56,905 bases of DNA, from positions 1-56,905 of the forward strand of contig NZ_LMPT01000003.1 of the NCBI RefSeq assembly GCF_001424425.1, given 5' to 3'. A model generated the notes under the pieces. The model was not told the origin of the DNA. It worked only from the letters and a program-made list of their open reading frames with translations, and did not search any database. This document shows, one piece after another, positions 30,292 to 38,128 of this stretch; within the stretch, counting starts at the first letter, position 1, and every line of letters starts with the position of its first letter. Origin of the DNA: Acidovorax sp. Leaf191. GTDB taxonomy: Bacteria > Pseudomonadota > Gammaproteobacteria > Burkholderiales > Burkholderiaceae_C. The position numbers were made by a program, and so were the translations under genes.

Positions 30292-30513
30292 TTATTTTTT
30301 TCCATCGATAGTCAAAATAGGATGCCCTCTACCCAACGAAGCATCGAATTTTATTATAGATTTCTTGCGATAACCATCCTCAACCTCAACCATTACAGAG
30401 CCACCATCAGGATATATTTCACCACCACTAAAAACGCTTGTCAAAACACAACGTCCCGCTTGAGCAAACACGGTAAATGTCATTGATATAGAAAGAAAGA
30501 CTGCGGATTTCAT
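30292..30513 (-). CDS. Candidate immunity protein for orphan RHS tip (secreted)
   Basis: Seventy-three residues with a Sec signal peptide (MKSAVFLSISMTFTVFAQA) and a small mature domain (GRCVLTSVFSGGEIYPDGGS...). The ATG lies one base after the stop of the orphan RHS tip, the usual place for an immunity gene in polymorphic toxin loci. Periplasmic location would imply that the toxin is neutralised outside the cytoplasm. The sequence itself is not recognised, so the role is inferred from position and size. A longer frame reads back into the toxin and is rejected. Confidence 0.6.
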   Translation of the reverse strand: MKSAVFLSISMTFTVFAQAGRCVLTSVFSGGEIYPDGGSVMVEVEDGYRKKSIIKFDASLGRGHPILTIDGKK

Positions 30514-30514
30514 G

Positions 30515-31195
30515 CTATTTTTTACCCGGCAAAAATGTAATCGGATTCGATGGAACAGCACGACCATTCTTAGGATCAAACGTTATTTTTGTCGGAAACC
30601 CTGTAACATTTACATTTACATTTAATTTTTCACTCAATTTTTTGGCGATAGAATCTTCACCTGCAGCAGTCTCGCATCCGTAGAGGATAATCGGCATTCC
30701 AGACTTCCAACGCCCACTATCCTGAATAAATTTTGCCAACTCATCTGCATTCATAGCATTTCTGCTATCAAAAAGGAAACCGCCTTTGCTATCATCTGCT
30801 ATTGCACTGTTATTTGCATGCGCAAAAATTAGCAACTCCCCTTGGCGGTCAGGAAAAGTATTAGCCATCATATATAGCCCCTTTTGATTAATCAGTATGG
30901 AGTTTGGATTAAATAAATTCATTTTATCCAGGCCATACTTATCCCAATAACTCAAAGGATCGGCGCCCACATATCCAAACCGATTCCACCCACCCTCCAA
31001 TCCAATAGGATCAGCCTGCGTATACCGCCCGCCGTTCTTTGGGTCATAGCTGCGGAAGTGGTTGTAGTGCAGCCCGCTCTCCTCGTCAAAGTACTGCCCC
31101 GGATACCGCAGGTTGTATTGCACCAGCGGGCTCGTGAACCGCGCGGCCGCCGTCGTCGGTGCGTCATCCCCGAACGCGCTGTACGCCCATTGCCA
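30515..31195 (-). pseudogene. Orphan RHS C-terminal cassette with caspase/C80-like tip
   Basis: A displaced end of an RHS gene with no N-terminal part or start. From 31195 the frame reads AYSAFGDDAPTTAAARFTSP, then the RHS core block (YFDEESGLHYNHFRSYDPKNGGRY, ending at QADPIGL), and then a new tip of about 140 residues. The tip has a His in FAHANN (codon 30818-30820) and, after SGMPIILYGCETAAG, a Cys (codon 30674-30676), followed by an alternating helix/strand segment. That His...Cys order and the ELAKFI...YGCET spacing resemble caspase-clan or C80 peptidase toxins; this is an inference. Upstream, one base is missing near 31196 relative to the complete gene. The tip is AT-rich. Confidence 0.83.
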
Positions 31196-31225
31196 GCTAC
31201 TTTGCAGTCTTCCTGCGTCAGGCGT
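31001..31225. repeat. RHS core direct repeat, copy 1
   Basis: Nearly identical to 32316-32540, offset 1,315 bases on the tip side and 1,322 beyond a seven-base insertion in copy 2. It covers the conserved end of the RHS core and stops at the start of the variable tip, the standard cassette boundary. Similarity ends close to 31225. Confidence 0.92.
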
Positions 31226-31416
31226 CAGAGAGGGGATTGGGCACCGTAGCGATCAGCACCGAGCCATTAGCATGGACGTTACCCATGCTGAGCAACGAGG
31301 GTTAAAACAGTGGCGTGTTTGATCAGCACAAGCAAAAAATAGAGCGCCGAGTGGTCATTTCCAATAACAACATCGTCATGGGCAATTAAATCTAAAATCG
31401 GGCGCACAATCAAAAA

Positions 31417-31833
31417 TCACTTACTCCGTAACAATTCATTTTGATAATCAGATCCACAGAGAGTTGGCTTTGCCTCAACTGGATGCACGATGCAACTCCA
31501 CGTCACCCCCTCCCGATCTATAGTCGGCTCTTGCACCAAAATCACCGCAAATTTGGTATTTTTAATTATAATAACACCACCCGAAGTCACCCATCCAAAG
31601 TCAAACTTCATAGAGGCCAAGCCAGATGGCGGATCCAGTTGCAATCGACCGGCCTGTGGTACAGATTTCCCAGGAGACGCCATTAATGATTTGGCAATTT
31701 CAATCTTTAATGATGCGGTGTGAGCCACAGAAAGACTTACAAAGTTTTTGGGTGTAAATTCATCTGCGGATTTACACCCCAACAGCATCACAAGCAATAT
31801 CAAAGAAAAATATGATTTAATTATCGAACGCAT
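31417..31833 (-). CDS. Lipoprotein, candidate immunity for zincin-type RHS tip
   Basis: A 138-residue protein with a lipoprotein signal (SYFSLILLVMLLGC, lipobox LLGC) and a mature domain with no recognised family. The ATG at 31833 overlaps the end of the toxin tip by 13 bases, so translation is probably coupled. A GTG two codons earlier is an alternative. Overlapping, AT-rich and immediately downstream of an RHS tip, it is best explained as the immunity gene, acting at the periplasmic face of a membrane. The 177 bases below it, up to the orphan cassette, contain no gene I can support. Confidence 0.72.
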   Translation of the reverse strand: MRSIIKSYFSLILLVMLLGCKSADEFTPKNFVSLSVAHTASLKIEIAKSLMASPGKSVPQAGRLQLDPPSGLASMKFDFGWVTSGGVIIIKNTKFAVILVQEPTIDREGVTWSCIVHPVEAKPTLCGSDYQNELLRSK

Positions 31834-32444
31834 GAACACCCCACATCACCAGTCACCAAAGAATCCCGATACCGCCTCAAAAAATCTGGCGTAATCATAG
31901 CCTCAGCCCTTTCATCAATTAGCCGATGGAAATACCCCAAAGGATTTCCCATACGAAAACTATTACTCAGAATTCTACTCCCCACCCCTTCGTTAACATG
32001 AAGCATTTCATGAGCAATCGTTTGCAAGAATAGATCTACAGCATATTCATTATGCTGATAAATGGAAATGTCACTATTTCCATAATTTCTTGAATTTAGT
32101 TGAATATTGTTTTTCCAATCCGTCAACCCAGGGGCTTTCTCACCGAGATCAGTCATCGCAATCGAATTGGGCAACTTAGGAAAGACATCAGAATTTGCAC
32201 ATCTGAGTGCCAACACTGCTTTTCGAATTTCCTCATCTGTGGCCAAACCTAGCCTATCGGCATAGGAGATTGAATTACCATCTACGTAGCCAAACTTGTT
32301 AAATCCCCCATATAGTCCAATAGGATCAGCCTGCGTATACCGCCCCCCGTTCTTTGGGTCATAGCTGCGGAAGTGGTTGTAGTGCAGCCCGCTCTCCTCG
32401 TCAAAGTACTGCCCCGGATACCGCAGGTTGTATTGCACCAGCGG
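31821..32444 (-). pseudogene. RHS C-terminal tip with HExxH motif, out of frame with its core
   Basis: Continues the RHS core block of the large upstream gene (PLVQYNLRYPGQYFDEESGL... ending at QADPIGL), but in another frame because of seven extra bases at 32445-32451. After the core the tip runs about 155 residues (YADRLGLATDEEIRKAVLAL...). It contains HEMLH (31998-32012) and, about 28 residues on, DERAEAM, which could provide a third metal ligand. This is the zincin metallopeptidase pattern. Expression would require frameshifting or internal initiation. The gene ends inside the start of the lipoprotein gene. Low GC marks it as acquired. Confidence 0.85.
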
Positions 32445-32540
32445 TTGTTTCGCTCGTGAACCGCGTGGCCGCCGTCGTCGGCGCGTCATCCCCGAACGCG
32501 CTGTACGCCCACTGCCAGGCCACCTGGCCATCTTCCTGTG
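32316..32540. repeat. RHS core direct repeat, copy 2
   Basis: Partner of 31001-31225. Between 32452 and 32517 it differs from copy 1 at only about three positions. It carries the seven-base insertion that breaks the reading frame. Confidence 0.92.
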
Positions 32541-35500
32541 TCAGCCTTCGGGGCGTGTTCAGGTGGTCCGCATGCACCGCGTACTGCCGGCCTTCACCCA
32601 CCACCGCGATCGGCATCGCGCCGTTGGCTGTGGGCAGCCAGATGTGCTGTGCTCCCTTTGTCGGGGCCGTCGCCGGGTTGGCCTCCATGGGGTATTCGCC
32701 CAGCAGGCTGCCGTCTTCTGCGTACACGAACGCCCGGCCCTGGGCTTGGGTAGCGTCCGTCTCCGGACTCCACAGGCGTAGCCAGAAATCCGTAAGACTC
32801 TTTAGCACTTTGGTCGTTAAACCGACAATTTGATCTTTGTCGGGGCGGTCACTGTTGACAACGTCATCCCCTAACAAAGGTATGTCAGGCAGCGCCGGAC
32901 TCGGACTCGGACTCGGACTCGGGGCCGGACTCGGACTCGGACTCGGACTCGGACTCGGACTCGGACTCGGACTCGGACTCGGACTCGGACTCGGACTCGG
33001 ACTCGGGGCCGGGGCCGGGTCAGTACTGCTGTTTTCGCTGTTGGTGCCGGCGCCACCAACGACCACTGCGGTCTTGAACACCCGTAGGCCCAGCGCGTTG
33101 TGCGCGTACTGCACGCTGGAAGCTCCTGCCCCCGTGCCCAGCGTCACCCGCTCCAGCCGGCCTTCGCTGTCGTACTGGTAGCCGTGCAGGCCGTCTCCCT
33201 GCTGGTTGCCCGCCGCGTCGTAGCTGTAGGCCACGCTGGTTTTGGCGGTGCTGACCTGGCCGGTGGCAGGGTCCGTGGCGCTTTGTGTTTGCGCAAAGCC
33301 CAGCAGCCGGTTGTGGCTTGCGCTGGTGCTGTAGCTGCGGCTGGTCACCGTGGGCTTGCCCGCCAAGGTGCGCTCGCTGGTGCTGCCCGTGCGGTTGCCG
33401 TTGGCGTCGTATTGGTACGTGGTGCTGTCCGCTCCAGCTCCGGCAATGGCTTGGCGGGTAAAGCCCGTGATGCGGCCCGTGCTGCTGTATTGCACGTTCC
33501 AAGTCACGGGGGACTCTTGCACTGTCTGATCCAGCGGATTGGCGCTGGCCGGGGCCCACAGGTTCTGCGTCAGGCTGTTGATGCGGCCCGCTGCGTTGTA
33601 TTGGTAGCTGCTGAAGTCGGTGGTGGTCAGCTGGCCCGCGGTGTTGTAGCTGCGCGCCACGCTCAGGCTGGTGCTGCCCTGGCTGCCTTGCAGGTTCCAG
33701 GTCCAGCCGGTGGGCTGGCCCAGCGGGTTCCAGGTGATGCCGCTGACCAGGGGCTGGTTGTTCCAGGTCAGGGCGGTGAGCTGGCCGGTGCTGTCGTACT
33801 GGTGCTGCAGTACTTTGCCGTCGGGGTAGGTGATGCTGGCCAGCAGGCCGCTCGGGGCGTAGCTGTAGCCCACGGTGCTGGTGTGCCCATTCTTCAGTTG
33901 CTGGGTCTTGCGCACGACGCGGCCGTGCCAGTCCCGCTGGTAGCTGGTGGTGCCGCTGGCGTCCACGATCTCGCTCAGCGATCCTTTGCTGGCGTTGGGC
34001 TGGCCGCTCTGGTTGTAGGCGCTGCCGGGCAGGTCGTAGCGCAGGGTGGTGGTCTGGCTGGCTACGCCTGTTCCACCTGCGCCACCGGCGTGGGTGATGC
34101 TGGTGGGCCGTCCCAGGCTGTCGCGCACGATGGTGGTGGCCCGCCCCAGGGCGTCCGTGATGCTGCTGGGCAGGCCCAGCGCGTCGTACTGGGCGCTTTG
34201 GGTGCCGGCGTCCGGGCTGGCCTCGGTCTTGGCGTTGCCCAGGGCGTCGCGCTCGTAGGTGGTGGCTACGCCCTTGAAGTCGCTGGCCTGGGTCACGCTG
34301 TCCAGTGCGTTGTAGGTCAGACTGGCTGTGGCGCTTTGCGCATCGGTGATGGCTTGCACCCGGCGGAGGACGTCCAGCCCGTATTGCGTGGTTTCACCCA
34401 AGCCATTGGTGGTACTTACAAGGCTGCCATTGGCGTCAAAACCAAAGCGGGTAGAAGTTGGCGCCGAGGCGCCGCCACCCACCGTGAGCGTATCGAGACG
34501 GTTCAGGGCATTGATGACGCGAGCGACTTTCCATGCCACCCGATTTTGTGAGTCGGTGATACTTTCGTTGACTCTGTTACCCATGTCGTCCAAAGCGTAG
34601 ATTGCACTGACGCCGCGATTGTCACTCCATGCGGTAAGCCGCTGAGCGGCGTCATAGCTATAGGTGATTTGGTAGCCAGACGGCGTCTTCACCGTGGCAA
34701 GTTGTCCACTGCGTCGATAGGTATATGCCGTTACCAAATTGCCACGCTGTACGCGCGCCATGCGGCCGCTGACATGGTATTCGTAAGCACTTACCAGCCC
34801 TGTCGCAGAGACGTGCGTGAGTACGCGACCAGCCGCATCATGTGTATAAACATCAACAAGACCCGACGCGGTCGAAGACCGGGTCAAGTTGCCGGCACTG
34901 TCGTATTCATACTTAGTAGTGGCGCCATTGGGGCTGGTCTCACTGGCAACCAGACCGTTCGAGTGGTATGTCCAGCTCGTAGTGTGAGATGCGCCGCCAA
35001 CTTCCGCTTCTGCAACCGTTCGGCTTAATAGGTTGCCCAAGCTATCGTAGTTGTAGTTGATGACTCGGCCCGAATCTCGCTCGGTGACGGGAAGCCGCCA
35101 TTGCGGATGCCACGTGATGCTGGTTGTACGGGATTCGGGCCACCCGAAACCTTCCGTTTTGCTGAGTAACAGGCGACGATTGTTATCCCATGTGTATCGT
35201 GTTCTGCCATTCAGGTTGAAATCGATTTCAAGTTCAACCAAGCCGTTGGGCAAAAGCACTCTCTGAGAGGCATCTCGCTGCCCTGTACCGGAAGGCGCGG
35301 TACTAGAAGTAACGACAAGCTCATTGCTCTTTGAACTGTATGTGTAAGTACGCTTTTGACCCAGGGGGTCTGTGACAACGGCCTTTTTCCCCGGCTGACT
35401 GTTAAGAGCATCCCCATAAATGACGCTATATTTATTAACACCCCCGGCGAATTCGGTCGATATTGCGTAGCCTCTGGAATCATAACCAATGTTGGCATAG

Positions 35501-36741
35501 CGATCCCCTTGTATGCTGATGCCCGTCAAAAGTTCTGGATTTTCAGGGCTCTCGTAGTGATAGTCACGAATACTGCCATCCGGATGTTTAACCGCTTTCA
35601 ACCTCGCATTCGTATCATAAGAATATGACACAACCCCATCGGGGCTAGAGACGCCAATCAACCGTCCGCCGGAGTCATAAATAAAATTCAGTAATTTTCC
35701 AAATTGATTCCGAACTTGAATTAATTTACTGGCAGCATCATAACTGTAAGAAAGCATCCAGCCATTACGTTGGACAATCGTTTGCAACCTGCCGCTCGCA
35801 TCGAAATTGTAGACGCTGTCATCTGCAAGAGTAAGGAGACTCCAGCCAGAAGCAGTTCTAGCAAGCGTATCGAAACCGGAGACTGCAATCCAAGCACCTT
35901 TTGCAGGGTAAGTGTCGCGCATGAACATAAGTCGCTGCCCGGCCGGCAGTTCAACATCTACTGAATGCTCCGCACTTTGCTGCAATCGAGCAAAATGATT
36001 GTGGCGCCATCCCCGGCCCATGGCTCCCACGGTGCCCGCAGCGTCCCGAGCCCATCCACTCAAGTAGATACGAGACAGTTGCAATCCATGCGGAGAAGCA
36101 TCTGAATAATCAATCTCCTTGTTCATCTCATCCCCCGACGCCGGGAGAATGGGCTTACCCTCAAAACTGCCGTCGGGGCGGCATGAGCGGGGGCCGCCAG
36201 ATCGAGGCTCGTTGGGCGGTGGTTCGTTGGATCCGGGTCCGCTGGGCCCTGTCGAATATGGAGGTTTATCGGGAGGCGGAGCACTGGGTGGAGAGGGCAC
36301 ATCTCTGCGCTCACACCACTCCAAGGAATTGTCATCCGGCGTCCACTCATGTCGGTGCGCCCATCGATCCGTTGAACCGGGGCTGTCTGGCACAGGAATT
36401 CCAGGGCAAACAGCGATTCTCCATATAGCTCGAAGAGACGTACTCATGTAGACACCATCAAGTATGATGTCATATTTAAAATAGCGATTGAGCCCATTTA
36501 CAGTGAGATCATCCGTTTGGGCTTGGAGATTATTTAAAACATAGCTTATATCTGAAGAATACCCAGCAACCCTCTGGTAAATTTCTTCATACTGCAACGC
36601 AGCATCAGGCGAATCAAAGCACACTGCAGACCCCGCACCAGGCGTGCAGAACTTATAATTTGGCAAAATTTTTATTGACTGCGCCGAAGCATCGAGAAAA
36701 ACCACAAAAAAGCAAAAGCCGAATAAATAATTTTTCCTCAT
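32401..36741 (-). CDS. RHS/YD-repeat polymorphic toxin backbone (frameshifted at its end)
   Basis: A secreted RHS protein of 1,446 residues up to a premature TGA. From the ATG at 36741 (AGAGGG ribosome site) it has a Sec signal peptide (about 1-22, ending DASAQS), a 150-residue AT-rich unique region, a Pro-rich linker, a DUF6531 domain (about 193-270, PILPASGDEMNKEIDYSDAS), then dozens of YD repeats (SYSYDAASKLIQVRNQFG and similar) that should form the RHS cocoon. A Ser-Pro repeat linker (about 1241-1281) and the core start HADHLNTPRRLTQEDGQ follow. A +1 shift at 32445-32451 replaces the expected PLVQYNL with a 14-residue dead end. No VgrG or PAAR gene is nearby. Confidence 0.93.
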   Translation of the reverse strand: MRKNYLFGFCFFVVFLDASAQSIKILPNYKFCTPGAGSAVCFDSPDAALQYEEIYQRVAGYSSDISYVLNNLQAQTDDLTVNGLNRYFKYDIILDGVYMSTSLRAIWRIAVCPGIPVPDSPGSTDRWAHRHEWTPDDNSLEWCERRDVPSPPSAPPPDKPPYSTGPSGPGSNEPPPNEPRSGGPRSCRPDGSFEGKPILPASGDEMNKEIDYSDASPHGLQLSRIYLSGWARDAAGTVGAMGRGWRHNHFARLQQSAEHSVDVELPAGQRLMFMRDTYPAKGAWIAVSGFDTLARTASGWSLLTLADDSVYNFDASGRLQTIVQRNGWMLSYSYDAASKLIQVRNQFGKLLNFIYDSGGRLIGVSSPDGVVSYSYDTNARLKAVKHPDGSIRDYHYESPENPELLTGISIQGDRYANIGYDSRGYAISTEFAGGVNKYSVIYGDALNSQPGKKAVVTDPLGQKRTYTYSSKSNELVVTSSTAPSGTGQRDASQRVLLPNGLVELEIDFNLNGRTRYTWDNNRRLLLSKTEGFGWPESRTTSITWHPQWRLPVTERDSGRVINYNYDSLGNLLSRTVAEAEVGGASHTTSWTYHSNGLVASETSPNGATTKYEYDSAGNLTRSSTASGLVDVYTHDAAGRVLTHVSATGLVSAYEYHVSGRMARVQRGNLVTAYTYRRSGQLATVKTPSGYQITYSYDAAQRLTAWSDNRGVSAIYALDDMGNRVNESITDSQNRVAWKVARVINALNRLDTLTVGGGASAPTSTRFGFDANGSLVSTTNGLGETTQYGLDVLRRVQAITDAQSATASLTYNALDSVTQASDFKGVATTYERDALGNAKTEASPDAGTQSAQYDALGLPSSITDALGRATTIVRDSLGRPTSITHAGGAGGTGVASQTTTLRYDLPGSAYNQSGQPNASKGSLSEIVDASGTTSYQRDWHGRVVRKTQQLKNGHTSTVGYSYAPSGLLASITYPDGKVLQHQYDSTGQLTALTWNNQPLVSGITWNPLGQPTGWTWNLQGSQGSTSLSVARSYNTAGQLTTTDFSSYQYNAAGRINSLTQNLWAPASANPLDQTVQESPVTWNVQYSSTGRITGFTRQAIAGAGADSTTYQYDANGNRTGSTSERTLAGKPTVTSRSYSTSASHNRLLGFAQTQSATDPATGQVSTAKTSVAYSYDAAGNQQGDGLHGYQYDSEGRLERVTLGTGAGASSVQYAHNALGLRVFKTAVVVGGAGTNSENSSTDPAPAPSPSPSPSPSPSPSPSPSPSPSPSPSPAPSPSPSPSPALPDIPLLGDDVVNSDRPDKDQIVGLTTKVLKSLTDFWLRLWSPETDATQAQGRAFVYAEDGSLLGEYPMEANPATAPTKGAQHIWLPTANGAMPIAVVGEGRQYAVHADHLNTPRRLTQEDGQVAWQWAYSAFGDDAPTTAATRFTSETTAGAIQPAVSGAVL
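32899..33018. repeat. ACTCGG hexamer tandem repeat
   Basis: Four ACTCGG units, one GGCCGG, thirteen more ACTCGG units and then GGCCGG variants. They encode the Ser-Pro/Ala-Pro linker of the RHS protein on the minus strand. Gain or loss of a unit keeps the frame but changes linker length. Confidence 0.96.
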
Positions 36742-37172
36742 AAACCCTCTTAAAATACCCACATATTACCCACCGTATGAACTCTAGTTATGCACCTATC
36801 CAGCGTAAATATAACTAGCATTGGAAAGTTATGAGTGACGCCAAAGACACACAAAGTAACCAGATGTTTTATTGCGAATGACAAAGCTTAAGGGTCTATC
36901 TATCTAAAAAATTCGCAGTACATGATAAGTTCCGAGGCAAATGGAGCGCCGAGTAACAGTAGGGACTGCTGTCGCGTCGCGTACACCCTCCACTTCAGGC
37001 ACCACCACCCAACGCATTTAGAGCAAAAAATAATAAAAAACCAAATTTTTCGCCATTTAACACATTACATACAGCACATCACCCGGGGGCATTCAAGAGT
37101 GATTGCGATCACGCAAGCTTTCACCCACGCACTGGACCGTTCCATCGAGGCAATGGGTATGGTGCCAGTGCC
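36742..37172. other. AT-rich gap upstream of the RHS gene
   Basis: About 430 bases between the RHS start and the tauE group. The sequence is AT-rich, with A runs near 37024-37040, and should hold the RHS promoter. A 93-codon frame on the plus strand (36922-37203) has no ribosome site or family-like sequence and is not accepted. The string GAGCGCCGAGT occurs here (about 36943) and also at about 31344, which may be remnant sequence from the same acquisition. Confidence 0.5.
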
Positions 37173-37268
37173 TCAATCTTTCAAACTAGGTCTCTTTGGC
37201 TGACAGAAGCCCACGGCGGCCACTGAGGCATACAGGGTCAGTATTCCAATGGCCTGCGCATAGGTCAT
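37173..37268 (-). CDS. Possible 31-residue membrane peptide coupled to tauE
   Basis: The ATG overlaps the tauE stop as ATGA and the frame ends after 31 residues (MTYAQAIGILTLYASVAAV, then a basic tail ending in KD). The first 22 residues are hydrophobic enough for one transmembrane helix. No independent ribosome site is seen, so it would depend on coupling. It may be real or a chance overlap. Confidence 0.35.
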   Translation of the reverse strand: MTYAQAIGILTLYASVAAVGFCQPKRPSLKD

Positions 37269-38023
37269 GCCAGCCGCGCCAGCACCTTCGGCACGCTCGC
37301 CACCAGCATCGCCACCCCCGACAGCGTCAGCATGCCCAGCACGATCTGCCGGAACCGCGCGTCGCTGATGCCGTGGTACAGCCGGGCGCCCAGCAGCGTG
37401 GGCACCAGCATGGCGGGGACCACGATGGCCAGCAGGGGCAGGGCCTCGCGGTTGATCAGGCCTGTGGCCGCGTAGGTGCCGAAGGTCACCAGCAACATCG
37501 CCAGGTTGAAGTTCTGGATGATGGCGCGCTGCACGTCCTTGTCCATGCCGCGCAGGGTGCACCACAGCGTGGGCAGCACGCCGGTGAAGCCGCCCAGGCC
37601 GCCCATCACCCCGCCGGCCAGGCCCACCACCGCGTCCGCCACACGCCCGCCGCGGGTGATGCGGGGCAACTGTTTGGCCATCAGCATGGCCGGGCACCAC
37701 AGCACCAGCAGCGTGCCCAGCACGAGCTTGAAGGCGTCCATGTCCAGGCGTGGCAGCACGGCCACGCCCAGCGGAATGCCCGCCAGGCCGCCCAGCACGA
37801 ACGGCAGCAGCCGCGCCTTGTCAAAACCCCGGCGCACCGAGAATGCCGCCACCAGCTGGCCGGTGAGTGCGCCGCACACCGTCAGCACCGCGCCCAGGCG
37901 CGGCTCCAGCGTCCAGGCCCAGAACGACATGGCCACCATGCCAAAGCCAAAGCCCGACAGGCCCTGCACAAAGCCCGCCGCCACGGCCCCCAGGGCCACC
38001 ACCCACAGCACTGATGAGTCCAT
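37265..38023 (-). CDS. TauE/SafE-family membrane permease
   Basis: A 252-residue inner-membrane protein with about eight hydrophobic helices in two repeats. The first begins AGFVQGLSGFGFGMVAMSF and the second GLAGGVMGGLGGFTGVLPTLW, the paired Gly-rich motifs of the TauE/SafE (4-toluene-sulfonate uptake permease) family. Substrates in the family include sulfite, sulfonates and sulfoacetate; the one here is unknown. A GGAGG ribosome site serves the ATG at 38023, and a GTG one codon earlier is possible. It is divergent from a LysR gene, which probably regulates it. Confidence 0.93.
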   Translation of the reverse strand: MDSSVLWVVALGAVAAGFVQGLSGFGFGMVAMSFWAWTLEPRLGAVLTVCGALTGQLVAAFSVRRGFDKARLLPFVLGGLAGIPLGVAVLPRLDMDAFKLVLGTLLVLWCPAMLMAKQLPRITRGGRVADAVVGLAGGVMGGLGGFTGVLPTLWCTLRGMDKDVQRAIIQNFNLAMLLVTFGTYAATGLINREALPLLAIVVPAMLVPTLLGARLYHGISDARFRQIVLGMLTLSGVAMLVASVPKVLARLA

Positions 38024-38086
38024 CACCTTCCCCTCCGTTGTTGCCGTGCATTGTGGAGAGTTCTCATAAGCAAAGCATCAGCAATT

Positions 38087-38102
38087 AATATCAAACCATA
38101 TT
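38087..38102. promoter_or_regulatory. Candidate LysR operator between tauE and lysR
   Basis: AATAT, six bases, ATATT: a perfect interrupted dyad in the 105-base divergent intergenic region, with AT-rich flanks. It has the size and T-N11-A character expected for LysR-type binding sites, but the assignment is positional. Confidence 0.4.
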
Positions 38103-38128
38103 GATTTACCAATAGCCCGAAACCAGCC

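Noticed and set aside
31226..31416. Possible second immunity gene between the two RHS cassettes
   Set aside because: Only short frames without ribosome sites; the stretch looks like degraded sequence.
30062..36741. CRISPR array suspected from repeats in this segment
   Set aside because: Repeats are RHS core copies and coding hexamers; there are no regular spacers or cas genes.
36922..37203. 93-codon plus-strand frame upstream of the RHS gene
   Set aside because: No ribosome site, biased His/Ile composition and overlap with the tauE-linked peptide; it looks like chance in AT-rich DNA.
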